This document shows, one piece after another, positions 35,273 to 48,300 of a DNA stretch of 64,000 nt (position 1 is the first letter of the stretch; every line of letters starts with the position of its first letter). Under the pieces are notes generated by a model that saw only the letters and a list, made by a program, of their open reading frames with translations, was not told the origin of the DNA and did no database searches. The translations under genes and the position numbers were made by a program. The DNA is from Thelonectria olida (lineage: Eukaryota; Ascomycota; Sordariomycetes; Hypocreales; Nectriaceae): assembly GCA_020736575.1 (NCBI GenBank), contig JAGPYM010000013.1:744001-808000 (forward strand), in the 5' to 3' direction.

Positions 35273-35520
35273 GTTGAAGTGAGGGAGTTCGCTCTATTGC
35301 TACGACAAAATCGGTAGACTTCTGCCATGGCAGCGTCAAGCGTTCGGCAAAGAGGACATACATATAGCTTTTCGGATACACTCAGCTTGACCCATTAGCA
35401 CAGATCGACGAGACTGTGTATCGTGAAGCGAATGTCACCATCCCGACGCAACGATTCCTCATGAAGAACCCTTGCGGCCAACACTCGAGCAAACCTCGGC
35501 CTCCCACCGCGCGTTAGAAG

Positions 35521-35527
35521 TTTATCT
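35521..35527 (-). promoter_or_regulatory. HGATAR-type GATA site upstream of PTR2
   Basis: On the minus strand this reads AGATAAA, a match to the HGATAR core bound by AreA-type GATA factors. A single site of this length arises often by chance. Confidence 0.2.
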
Positions 35528-36424
35528 CGCGAATTTATCCTCATCGTGGAGAATCATCACAGCCAAGGGCGATGACGTGACGTATTTCGCGATTAGTTGA
35601 GCGGGAGTCCTGCCTATTCAGAGACAAGCTGGAGCATCGTTTTGGAGACAATGTCCACCTTTTCGCCGGGCCGATACTACCTAGCTAATTCGATCGAAGA
35701 AAGTGGAAGTTTATGAGCCTTGCGTAATGACTGTATCACATAGTAAGTTACTAACACACTGGCCTCGGCATGGGCGACGGCAGGGTCCGTAGCCAAGGCT
35801 ACATACCTACATAAGTTCCATCTCAAGGACTCCCCCGTGCTGCGGTAGTGAGATACCTCTCCAGAACCTCTGATCTTACCATGAAGAGATATTCCTCCTT
35901 TCCGTTTGTTTACCTAATGTACAGATGATTACTGGTTGGCGGCTAACACTCCAAGCCAGAGAAGTAAGGGCAGATGAAGATCGTCAGTCAGGACAAACCA
36001 AGTCTTCACCATTGCCGCAGAAGACCGGAATGAACTCCCAAGTTGGGAGCTCATGCAGCTACAATGGGATCTTCTACGAGATGCCACCATGTCCGGTGCT
36101 AGAGTGCATATATCTGCGACGACGCCCAGCCCGTTTGTCTCTTCCACCTCCTACAGTCATCTAACTATGATGCAGACCTATTTATTTTATTCTTTTTTTT
36201 TTTTCACCTATTTTATGACAGCATGGACTATGGTCCTGGAACTGAACTTCCCCCCACCAACTCCCCCCCCCTTTAGCCCCAGCTTTAGCCTCGTCCGCCG
36301 CTGTCGTCACCCTGCTGCCAGCTTGCCGCAGGGTCTGGCCGTCGAGATGGTGGTGCTTCCCGCGCCTGTGCTGTGCTGCGTGCGCTGTCCATTTGTCGCA
36401 CCATCTCCCGCCCGCACCAACCCA

Positions 36425-36454
36425 AGCTGTCGCTAGCTGTCGCTAGCTGTCGCT
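36425..36454 (+). repeat. Three tandem copies of a 10-bp unit
   Basis: AGCTGTCGCT occurs three times head to tail with no mismatch, about 260 bp upstream of the RGD1 start codon. Confidence 0.95.
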
Positions 36455-36713
36455 GGGCATCGCCATCAACTTGTCCCGTACATCCTCGCCCAACCATCGT
36501 CGACTATTCGTACACCCACTTTCCTACCCAACCAGGTCCGTTCCTGGGGAATGTGAGCCCCTCGTCACAAACATTGAACCATTTCCACCCGACCCGACTC
36601 GACTCCCAACGGTCCGACTACGAATACCTGCGTGCGCACAACGTTAGATCAGTCTTGCGTCTCGGCCCACCCCAGAATAGAGACACAGCTCCCCTTCGCC
36701 ATCGCTGCCAACC

Positions 36714-39303
36714 ATGGCCTCTGAATACCATTCGCCGGCTTCTGAGGCCTTTCCTCCTCAACACCAACGCGATACCTCCGCTGCCATGTCGCTGGGAAAC
36801 ACTCCTACGAGCCCTCTGGCACCCCCCGACGACAATGGAGGCCTTGGGGTCGACAACGCCTCCAAGCAGAGCTCCGATGGTGCCGACCCGCCCCTCCCGT
36901 CCTTCGACCCGCCGAAGCAGGTCGCTGAGGTTCTTGCGTCCGAGGTGCGACTGCATCATGATGATGATTCTAGGGATAGCTGCTGATGCATCGTCTAGAT
37001 TGGAATTGGAACCTTGTTGAACCGGCTCAAGCAGAGCATCGCATCCGCCAAGGTAAGTGCACCCCCTAAATAAATACATCGTACCATACCACGAGCTCAC
37101 CTCATTTGCCTGCAACAGGAATTCGCCATGTTCCTCAAGAAACGATGCAACCTCGAAGAAGACCATGCCAATGGCCTCAAGAAACTCAGCCGTGCGACAC
37201 AGGACAACATGCGCCGTCCCGACCACCGACAAGGTACCTTTGGCCATGCCTACGATGAGATGTCGGGCGTACACGATCGCATGGCCGACAACGGTCTCCA
37301 GTTCGCCGCATCTATTCATCAAATGCACGACGAAGTAATCGAGCTCGCCGCCACAGCGGAACGACAGCGCAAGACTTGGAAGGCGAACGGTCTCTCGGCG
37401 GAACAAAAGGTGGCCGATATGGAGCAGGCCATGCGCAAGAGCAAGGCCAAGTACGACTCCCTCGCCGATGACTACGAACGAGCCAAGATGGGAGAGGCGC
37501 GCCAGAGTGGCAAGATGTTCGGCGCCCTCAAGGCACACAAGTCGGCTCAGCAGCACGAGGAGGACCTGCTCAAGAAGGTCCAGGCCGCCGACCAGACCTA
37601 CCACAACCATGTTCAGTCTCTGCAGGCTGAGAAGGCTACGTTGGTGGCCACCACTAGACCTGAGGCCGTCAAGGCTCTTCAGGCTCTCATCCGCGAGATT
37701 GATCGGGGCGTGTCATTGCAGATGCAAAAGTTTGGTAGGTTCCCCGGTTCGACAAACCTGCTGCAACCTTCCATCGCTAACATCACGGCAAGCTACTTAT
37801 GCGGAGAAGCTCTTGCTCAGCAACGGCCTGAACGTTAGCCCCATTTCAGGACCAGGTGGCGATGGCTCCCAGCGCAGTTTCAGACAGGCCGTCTCGTCCA
37901 TTGATAACGACAAGGACCTGAACGACTATGTAACAGCGCAGCACAGGAACTTGCCCCCCAGTAGCGGCGAGATCAAGTATGAGCGCCACCCGGTAAGTCT
38001 GCCCAACGCTTCCGTTGAAGGATCCGGCTTCTCATAACTTCGGTAGGTCCTTGCCCCTCAATCCTCCGGCTATCAAGCGTCAAGTGGCCCCTCCCAGCAG
38101 CCCCCCCTTGGACAGACTCCCCCAGCTGGAGGTTTCTCTGGCCCTCAGCCCTTGGGCCCTGGCTCAAGAACCAGCACTCTTGGCCTTGGGCCCATCACCG
38201 GGGCCTCCTCCCCGTTGGACCCTCCCTTCCCACCAGGCGGACCTTCAGATGACCCTCGACCATTTTCTCAGTCTCACAACAGGAGCTTCAGTCAAGGAAC
38301 AATGCCGGTTTCGCAACCCGTCCACCAGCCACAGGTCACTGGCCGAACCAACCAGCGATACGGCAACAATGGAGGAGGTGGCTCGTTCAGTTCTGCGGGC
38401 CCGCCTCAGCTTGGTGCTCTATCATTCCAGCCCACTGGTCCCACGCCTCCTCCAGGATCGGGGCCATTCCAAGCTCCTCAGGAGCTTGCAGGGAGCAGCG
38501 CACCACCAGCGGCCACCACCCGTTCACCACCTCCTTACGGTGCAGCTAGCCACCCTCCACCTGGACCAACTGGATCTTCTAAGCCCGTGTTTGGCCTGCC
38601 ACTAAGCCGGCTTTACGAGCGCGACGGCCTGGCAGTGCCAATGGTTGTGTACCAGTGTATTCAAGCCGTGGACTTGTACGGTTTGGCCCTCGAGGGCATC
38701 TACCGACAGTCCGGTTCGATGGCTCATATCCAGAAACTCAAGAACATGTTCGACACAGGTTGGTTCTCATTTTGTCCCTTGAGAGAGGAAGGCATGTTAC
38801 TGACTCTTCAATAGAATCTTCAAATCCTGCGTTGGACTTCAGAAACCCCGAAAATTTCTACCACGATGTCAATAGTGTCACGGGACTGTTGAAGCTGTTC
38901 CTTCGCGAACTCCCTGATCCTCTGCTTACTCAGGAGCACCATGACAGCTTTATCGCTGCCGCTAGTAAGTGCTCTCCCTCATGGAGCCCCTGTCACGTCC
39001 CTTGAAACTAACCTTGCGCCCGCAGAGCATGACGATGACACAGTCCGACGGGACTCGCTTCACGCTATCATCAATAGCCTTCCTGACCCTAACTACGCCA
39101 CTCTCCGCGCCCTCACTCTCCATCTCTACCGCATCATGGACAACTCCCACACCAACCGCATGAACTCACACAACCTGGCCGTCATCTTCGGCCCTACTCT
39201 CATGGGCACTGATCCTGGCACTGCCATTGCTGATGCAGGCTGGCAAATCAAGGTCATTGATACCATTCTGCAGAACACGTACCAGATCTTTGACGAGGAT
39301 TAA
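36714..39303 (+). CDS. RGD1: F-BAR / RhoGAP protein Rgd1
   Basis: Seven exons (36714-36944, 36999-37052, 37119-37734, 37793-37992, 38047-38758, 38815-38964, 39026-39303) give 746 residues. All junctions are GT-AG and keep frame. Residues about 70-330 form an F-BAR domain: IGTLLNRLKQSIASAKEFAMF, KRCNLEEDHANGLKKLS, and KALQALIREIDRGVSLQMQKF. A Pro/Gly/Ser-rich linker follows. From about residue 545 comes a RhoGAP domain: VFGLPLSRLYERDGLAVP, EGIYRQSG with the arginine finger, LPDPLLTQEHHDSF and NRMNSHNLAVIFGPTLMG. Rgd1 binds membrane phosphoinositides and switches off Rho3/Rho4-type GTPases at growing tips and septa. It converges on MED12. Confidence 0.95.
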
Positions 39304-40691
39304 AACGTCCAAACTCACTCACATGGCTCTAGTTTGTGAGTAGGGACATGGCGAGGATGGGATATCGGAGAAGATTGTTCGGTTTTACTTGGGGGGATAA
39401 ATGTTGCATGGCGTCTCACTTTTACTTACTTTTCTTTTGCTCAATGAGTGTCTTTGCTTACTCATTGCATAACGAGGATTATTTTTGCCGGGTTACCTGA
39501 TGCTTTTAATGTAAACTATCGGGGGGGAGGGTTCATGTCGTTGCATCTAAACCAACCATACTGTTACGTCTCAGGTCTTCAAATCTGATGTGTTCGGGGC
39601 ACTATGTTTTGCATTTTCGCGATCCTACCGCTTTGTTTTCTGAGACATTGATGAAGATGGCTATGGGCTGTGGCTATGTCGCATGTACCTGGGCTACTCT
39701 TGGCTCTTAGCCCCAGGTTGGCGATGTCACGTTGAGCTGACAAAAGACGCGCGGAGCCAGCCAGACAATACGAACTCACGGTACATTTGGACGAGGCTGA
39801 CTAAGAACCAAGCCACTATTATCAGCAGCTAGCTAATTCCAATGTTTCCAAACCTTCACTATCTCCAAAGTTAATGCGGGCACTACGTATGTATCCTGAG
39901 CCTCATCGCATATCACAAGTCGTTCATCTGCCATCCTCCAGATTCATCATTCACAGCAGAACACTCAGACTGAACGGGTGAAACTTCTATTTCATGGATG
40001 AGTATTTGATTTAATACAAAGGAACCAAGCCTCCCCCCTCCCCCCTCCCCCCAACCAGCCAAGGCGTCCACGCAGAAGCCCCCAAAAACAGACGAGAAAA
40101 ACACGCACGCCAATGATGATCACCCACCGCCCCCCTTTACCTTTTCCCGTTCGTCCCCCACGATGATGATGATAATAAAGTTGAATGCCCGGTTCGTTTC
40201 GTACAAGACAGAATATGTAATGCCATATCTTTTTCTGAATATTGGTCGCGCCGCCGCCCTCGGCCACGCGTCCCAAATACAGAGCGCAATGCAAAACACA
40301 ACAAAACAAACGGGTATAAAAAAAGGTTCATCCCCTCCCTCTTCCATTCCTCTAGTGTATAATTTCTGTTCCCCCGACTCCCCCCTTAGAAAAGATTATG
40401 TGTCGTATCGCAACTGTGAACGTGTTCTGTGCCGCTTCGATCTGTGTTGATTCATGTAGAAATGATGAAAGAAGTGATCAGATGCTTGTCGTGACATTCG
40501 TCAAAGAGCTGTGAAAGAAGCACGAAGCAAGGCAGACTGACAGAACCAGGCGGAAAATGCGAAAGCACGATCCCATCTGGCAATGAGATGGATATGGGTG
40601 TGATAATGATGTAGAGTTTCAAAAGAGGTCTCAGAACCTCTTGAATTCATGTAATAATAAGGAAAGAGGTAAGTCAGTGTCCCGAGAGTGT
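39304..40691. other. Convergent 3' region of RGD1 and MED12
   Basis: Contains T-rich and C-rich tracts (for example 40031-40055) but no supported gene. Confidence 0.5.
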
Positions 40692-43600
40692 TCACTGGAT
40701 CTTGATTGCCTCGAATAAGCCAAGGCTCAAACTCGTGTCGTTCTCGCCAACATTGGGAGTAGGCTCACTAAGCACCTCCCAACGTCGGAGAGCAAACGGA
40801 CTGAGTCGCTCCTGAACTGCAGGGCCAATGCCGTACATGGCCCCCATTCCGCGAGCAGCAGCACTGTGAGCGGTGGCAGCCTTCTCTCGGTGTGAGAGCA
40901 TCAGGCTGTCTGTTGGCGCTGGAGGCGGTGTGCTAAAGAGATAGTATAGCCGAGGATCGGATGATGCGCTCAAACTCGGCAGGTGGCCAGGCATGAGGAG
41001 GATGGTTTTGGCGCACTGGGCGCGGAGGTCCTCGGGGACCGTGTCAACAAGTAGCATGGCCATATCTAGGACTTGTTGAGCTAACGTGCCGGATTCATCG
41101 GGTGGGATCGATTCCAGTTCGAGCATGAGACCGCAGAGCACAAGAATGATTCGAGCCCGGGTGTCATGGGCAGTCGGGACGTGAGCTTTGACGGCCGAGG
41201 CAGTCGAAAGTGGCGCCGAGGGCTGCTCCGATGACAGGCTGTGCAGAGTGATGAAGCGAAGCATGGCAGGGAGCCAGTGACGGGTAACCGCGTCATAAGT
41301 CTCGGGTCTTTCGTCGGGGCCTGCGATGATGATCTCCCAAAGGTCTATCAGCTTGTCCACAACGACAGATGTGAGTTGGGCCATCTTAGGGAGCGACTGT
41401 CCAGAGATGATTGCCTCCACAACCTCCAAGAGATTCTGAGACATGTGAATCGCCTGGCTCGAAACTGCCTCTGTGACGTCTTCGACAGACTTGGACGATG
41501 GAATCAGTTCCAAGAAACCGTTATGTGCCTGGCTCTTGAGATGCTGGGTAATGTCGTCGCTCAGGCAAGGCAACAGGCTCGTCCACATGATGTTCCCGGT
41601 TTCGATTGCACGGTCCATAGCCTTTGCAAATCGATCGAACCGGGAAGCATGGTCGTCACCCTCACCAGGAGCTTGCTGGGACATGGACAGGTCCAGGTTC
41701 AGTTTGAGCTGGCAAAAGGGCAGCGTCAACTCGTTGGCCAGATGAAGAATTTCATCAAATGACATAGGCGACGTTCCCGGGTTCCCAGGAACCAGTAGAT
41801 TTGTGGTGACTTTCTGGACCAGATCGCCAGCTTCAGGAAGCGACTTGAGACTCATAGCACTAGATACCGCGGCTGGGTCTGCCAAAACAAGCTGGCGGAG
41901 GGTTTCGAGGAGACTGTCTTGATACACTTCGTTATCAAGGAGCAGCATAGTTCCGCTAGAAATGTTCCTCAGCCCAGAGTATTCGAGCAGAGCATTCTTG
42001 ATGAGGTTCAGAAGACCCTTGGATTGATCGAACCTGGCACATCGTTGCTCCGTGCGAAATCGATAACCCTCCTCTGCAGAGAGACCAGTAGCGGGAGGTA
42101 AGGGTGTGATGATGAGCTGCAATAGCTCTTGCAAATACGTTGCAGAACCATGCTGCTTCGTTGCAGCCTCTAGCGTGGGAGCCGAAAGAGGGGCACTAGC
42201 TGTGCTCAAGAGTATCGGCATTGCGAGACAACCTGTGCTGATTAGGACGGGGAAAAGATCCGAAAGGCCTGGCCGTTCTAGGAGGGTTCGAAGATGGCTC
42301 GTCCAGTCCGTCATTAGCTTGTCGAAATGCTGCGGGTCGAATACGCGAATTTTGGCCAACAAAGTCGCTAGAACACGGCTCGAGTTGTCTTTCTTAAACC
42401 AACCTCTTTCAAGACGGGGAATGATTGCTCGGAACAGTCGGTTCATATTGGGGGGGTCCAGTCGTGTCCCGCTCGACAAGAGCTTTTCGATGTCTTCGAC
42501 CAATCCTCCTTCGACACTTGGTGTGGGCGCGGGCGCCATGTCCGAGACAGGTGAGCATGCGTCGGTGGCATTGTTTTTGTCGCTCTGCAGCAGCTCACGG
42601 CGGAGCTGTTCGGCAATGGTTTCGTGGCCCTTCATTCGTTGAGCAAGGCTGGCGAGCGCTGCGAGCAATGGTCTAGGAACGAGTCCTTGGTCTTCGTTGA
42701 TCGACACAAGCCGCTCCGTGAGGCTCTTGAAAATCATCTCTGCACTTCCGATGGCGAAAAAAGTCTGCAGGTTTGCGTTGATGGTATCGGCGCATGACGC
42801 GAGAATCTCCGCATCGGCTATTTTGGTACAAGCCTTCAGAATATCCGACAGCATAGAAAAGTCCTCCACAGCCTCCATGATGTCGCGGATCGAGGTGAAC
42901 ATGGTTAGAGACATGGGAGGCTGCTCCCTCTTGGAAAACTGGCTGACCATGTTATCGCGCAGTTGTGAACCAATACAGCTTCGGAGAGCTTTGCTGCTGT
43001 TTCGAACTCGCTTTAAGAGCTTGCGGAGGGACAATGGCTTCCTCTCCGATAACGGGTCGCCCGGTGGCAGAGGTAGGCCGAGAGCTTGCTTGAGACACTT
43101 CAACGCATTCGTGATGTTCTGTTCTTCATCGGCGATGGAGTAATTTCCAGCTCGTCGAAGAAGAGACCCCCTTTCTGATCGCTGCTTCTCAGTAAGGGCG
43201 TGAATGGGCAACTCGACCAGCAATCTCGAAGAACAGGAACCTTGCTCTGGATCGATATCGGCTTCCTCGTGGTAACCCCCGCGTGCAATGACCCATTGCA
43301 CATACTGAGGGAAGGAAAACTGGCCACTTCGAACCAATTCCGTCACAAGGAGATAAACCAGTTCTTTGCGAGTCTTGTCATGGGGGTCGATACCATCGAG
43401 AATCTCCAGAATCGGCGTCGTTGGGCTAACTCGAAAGTTGCTCCATGCTCTGATCAGATTTGCTGCCACGTAAACTTTCGCGAGGCCGGGACGATGGAAA
43501 GACGTCGCCCACTCCACCAACGTCTTCATAATCAAGGTCTTGTTGTCGCTAGCCGTCCAGCATTTTGTGGCCAACTCGCGATCGGTAGGTTGTTTCAGGG

Positions 43601-45384
43601 CTGCGTCCAGAAGTTTAACAAGTTGGTTTCGCCCGGTCGAGGGTGAAGCTGAGCTGGAAACGAGGAGGCGTGAGTTTCGTATTTGGATCGCATCGATGGC
43701 CTTTTGCGTTGCCTCGTCCGGAATGGGAAAGGCATGGAGGGCATCTCGATATCTCTGCCAACTACTAGGAGAGACGAAACTCTCTGGGTTAGACTTGGTT
43801 AAAGTGTGAAGCAGATGAGCGAGTCTGCTTGAGAGCTGAACGAGAATGTCTCCATCGGGATCATTGTGAATCTAATGTAGTTAGCAACCAGTTTACGCCC
43901 ATAATCTCGAACAATACGTACTACATGAAGGTGACTGAGCATAGCAAAGACAAGCCTACGGCCGTATTTGCGTGAGCGCAACAAGTCCTTCCAATATATC
44001 TCAGCGATCAGTATCCACATGGGGATTCTGGCTTGGGGACTGTTCTCGATGCCAGATACTATCCAGTCCAGGTAGTGGTCACGGTCTAATAACTGCTCGG
44101 AATAGAGGCTGGCAGCGAGACGGATGCTGGAAATTATGTCAGTCGCCGAATGGCTGAACGAGGTTGCCGCAATCTTCAAACTCACGCATATGTCACTCTA
44201 GCCTTCCACTCGTTCTGACCGAAGGTGGAAACCACTGCATCGACAAACTGCTCGACAAAGACGGTCCAATCTCTCGCCCACTTCAGCTCGCCACCCATGA
44301 CAAAAGCACCGTTGACTCCCTTTCTCTTGAACGCCCTGATCTCATTGGCGCCGACACACTTGGCCAACCACACTGCTCTCTCGATTGGCACGTTCTTGTT
44401 CAAGCATTGGTCCAGGAGTGTTCTACCACGGATTCCGTGGGGAATCGTGCGACTGAGGCGGCGTAATGAGATGACGGGGTTTGCCAGGTCCTTGAGCCAA
44501 ACTTCTCGCTTAGTATCGGTAAGGGTGACTCGGGGTGGCGGTTTGAATGTTGAAGGGGCATTGACCTGACCGCGATGTCTTCTTTGGTTCAAGACGCCCA
44601 TGAAGATGGTCGACAGTGCGTTGAGACCACTCTTCTGCTTCAAAGCCGGGAAGATGGCCATCTTGGCGGAAGCACTTTCCGGGGCGTTATGGTTGATCTT
44701 ATCCCAGGTACCCTTAATAATGGCATCACTATTCCACTCGTCTTCGTGGTGTTGACCATTCCAGGGAAAGAAATCTGCATAACCTGAGTTTAACCCTTTG
44801 CTGAATGGGTCAACGGGGTTCCGGTTTTGAGCATCGGGTCGAGTGGTGAGATATCGGGGGGCGAGCGAAGGTATTTCGACGACATATGGTTTCGGCCGAG
44901 CATCCTTCTTGGGATGAGCAGGCGCAGGCGCCGTGATTCGAGGAATTGTTACAGGTTGCGATGGTCGTGGACGACGTCGGGGCATTGGCATGGGGGGATT
45001 ATCGAAGTCTTGAGAAGCTTTGGACATGGCGGGACTTGAGGTACTTGTCGTCTCGAAGGGATCGGGATTCATGCGCGAGGGCGTGAGGCTTCGGGGGGAT
45101 GAGGTAATGGATATATGTTCGGGATAGGGGTCGTTGGAAAGCTCCAACTTGAGGCGAGAGCCCCCCCTCCTCGGGGTGGAGGTGAATCGGTTGGGCGTGC
45201 CATCGGAAGGCTCGCCGGTGAGGTCTATGAAATTCGAGTCTTTTCGGACGGGTGATGGAGGCATGAACTGCTGATGCTGCGACAGCGACCGCTGCGTAAG
45301 AGGGCGCTGGACGGGCAGCGATGAGGAGCTAACAGACCGCTGAGGCGGTCGCGGCTGAACGCCCATGGAACTCCTCGAGGTCAT
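40692..45384 (-). CDS. SRB8: Mediator complex subunit 12 (Srb8)
   Basis: Exons 44186-45384, 43922-44126 and 40692-43871 give 1527 residues. Med12 belongs to the CDK8 kinase module (Med12, Med13, Cdk8, cyclin C) that binds core Mediator and modulates RNA polymerase II transcription. The Pro/Ser-rich N-terminus leads to the Med12 signature at about residues 280-345: REVWLKDLANPVISLRRLSR, TIPHGIRGRTLLDQCL, RAVWLAKCVGANEIRAFKRK. The remainder is a long helical repeat region, for example SSRLAHLLHTL across exon 3 and IRAWSNFRVSPTTPILEILD. I chose the ATG at 45384 (MTSRSSMGVQPRPPQRS); an open frame runs further upstream without a better start. Introns are 59 and 50 nt. Nuclear. Confidence 0.93.
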
Positions 45385-48300
45385 TGTTGGGAAGGGGGCG
45401 GAGGCGCCATGCCGACAAGTTGTCAAAGAATGCGATGAGATGCGGTGGCTAATCGACAAAGTGAAGTCGCCCGCCGAGATCGTATCGCGATGCCGTGCGA
45501 CGGGCGGCGGGGAAGAGTGGGAGGGACAGCAGAGCGAAAAGGGGTCGAATTAACTCGCAGAGTTGCGACGTAGGCTCGCGATGTGGTTACGTAGTTTTTG
45601 ATGATGGTTGACAGTTCAACATCGGCCGCGTTGTCCGGAGGGAACCTTAGCAGGAACGACTTGAATCAAGGCTGGGATCGGGAATCGGAGGAGCGAGGCC
45701 CTGAGAAGTGGGTCGTGGGCTGGTTGGAACGATGTTGACTGGCGTCGATAATGGCCGTTGTCGCCCGACTTGGGCCGCGAGACGAAAGAGAATGGGGTGG
45801 AATGGCAACGCTGGAAGCGGTAGTGTTTGGCGGCTGTCGTCGTTGGGAGGCGGAGGTTGAGGTTGAGGTTGACGTGAGATCAACTGAGGAGAGAAGAGAG
45901 AAAGAGTACAAACGACATTACCAAGGAGGTACGAGGGCACGAGGCGCCGGCGGTAAGGGTCGATGGGATGGGGTTTGTGGATGCGAGCTGGGATGTGTGA
46001 CTGGGGGGAGACGAGATGGGTCGCCCGGACGGGGGGGGGAGAAGAGGAGAGAAGAAGTCACAATGACAAGGGCTCGGTTCTTCAACAAATGGACAGAGGC
46101 AACTTGACTGGCTCCAGCTCCCTTAGGTGCTGAAGATTAGGGTACTATCTGCCGGGACTGTAGTTCCTCCCTCGGAAAGGGAATGGGGGGGGTGTGGCTT
46201 GGAAATAAGAGCAACCTAGGCCATATGGGCTCAACTACAACTTAGGGTCGCCTAACTTATACTGGAAGGGCATTAGCAAGCTGGAGGCAAAGACGACCCA
46301 GACAGGCTAAGGCAAATCGATCTGCGGGTAAGGACGGGCTCCGTAGTCCGTACTCTGTGCAGCGCGTTTGTTTGGGGGACCATGGCGCGAAGGGGATGCG
46401 AGGGCACTGTTTTGGAATATGTACTTACGAATAGTCAAAGACATTCGTGTGGAGGGATTCATCATCGATGCAGTATACCAACAAGTAGTCATTTTGAGAC
46501 TTCGATTTTCCTTTCATGTCGAATCGCTCACATTTAAGAAGGGGTTTCAAGGAATGACGGAGGAAACCCTATCGCAAAATCAACGGGACTGGAAAACAAC
46601 TTTGACAAAGTGAACCTGCACGAAAGCACGATCGGATACTGCGAAAGAGGGAAATATATCAATGACAGCCATCAAGTCACATAGCTACATGCTCGCTCTG
46701 GCTGTACATCACTCTTGAGAGCAAGACTCCTTCAGGATGGAACCAACCAACGTTGTACCTACATCCTCCGTAGCAGCCAACTGGCATCCATTAACGGGCT
46801 GCTCCGTAGCGGATGGCGCAGTTTGAACTCAGCGCTGCTGCGCTGCATCTTCCTCAGGGCAGGGGTCGAAGGGGGCATGGCAAGGGATAACGGGTCGGGT
46901 ACCACGGGAACGGGTGGACGGCCTTTGTCAGTGCCACCTCGACGATACGGTTGGCTCCGTCCTTCAATTGGCAATTGCGTTTTCTAACCGACCAATGAGG
47001 TGGCATCCTTTTGGCGATTTGGTGAGTGGACGTTGACTTGACGGGGTCCACGAAAGCCTTGACGAGGAGGAGCAAGGTGAAATGTGTGTGTGTGACTACG
47101 GCCACGCCCAATCCCCCATTCCGCCAAACCCCGCCCTGAGCACACCACCACCATGGCTCGTTTGCTTGATGGATGATGGATGGATGTGAGATCTCACTCA
47201 AAACCGTCTTATAATTTTAAGTCGAATTGGAATGTTGCAGGCGCCGACCCGACAACTACAGTTGTTGTTGCCATGAGCCATCACAATAACTCAGGCCTAT
47301 TGCTGTGCCAATTCTGGACTGGGTTCGACCAGGGAGAAGAGACACAACCATGACGACGAGGAGACGAGCCGAGAAACATGGGACAAGTTCAAGAGGGAAT
47401 TCGACCCTTGTTGCCCGGACCTTTTTTGCTCAACATTCATGTCACTTTGGAATCTGTACTTTGTCATACATGATTCAAGGGCTCATGATTCAGGCCAGCT
47501 GCACGACGCCTTTGCAATGAAAACACAGAATTGCCCGTTTGACAATTGCACAGGCAAACACGCATGCATGCATTCGAGACCATGCTATAATTGCTAATGC
47601 TGGCTGACACCCGAATGACGTTTCTACATCCGAGTGGTTGGAGAGTTGGCGCACTCTTCTTCTTCTTCTGCTCCTCCAGCAGCATGTCTCAGATGTCTTG
47701 CGTTTTGCTTCTTCCATCGTTGTGTTTGCCTCGTTTCCGTAGTAGGGCCGCAGCTTGCCGCAGCCACTGATGCGATGCTGACTGACTTATCCGTTTGTTG
47801 GGCTTCTCTGTGGGCATCCTTGCAAACAAACGCAACCACAATCCAAAACTTGACTATCTATGGACAGTATATGGCAAGGGAGACGAGGCGAGGCGAGGCG
47901 AAAAAGATGCGCCCGTCGTCAAACAAGCAAGCTCCCGTGTCAGACAAACGCCCACACGCGCATGTCTAGTAACTACGAAGTAGATACCCAATCATGAATC
48001 CATCCCCAGCCCTTCCAACTCCTCGCCTCCCCGTCTTCTCATCCATATTCCCCCCCCCCCAAACAAACGCCTGACTGCCTCCAAAACCCTCGCAAACAAG
48101 TCGCCCGATACCCATCACGCGTAGCAGTCATTCAAATGTCCGGATTCCGGGGGAGGGCTGTGCGCCACCCCATGGCGACATGGTCTTCCCAAGTTTCCCT
48201 CTCCGGCATCGCCTAGTGATGTCCTCTCTGCATTCAAGTGAGGTGGCCAAGCACTATCGAATTGAGGGGGTTCCTAGCGGTTCTCTCGCTCGCTCCGGGG

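Larger units (their letters stand above)
35273..36713. promoter_or_regulatory. Divergent promoter region of PTR2 and RGD1
   Basis: Separates two divergent start codons. The RGD1-proximal 500 bases are C-rich and leader-like. No supported gene. Confidence 0.45.

Noticed and set aside
42106..42642. 178-codon + strand frame opposite MED12
   Set aside because: No domain, and it lies wholly within the third MED12 exon.
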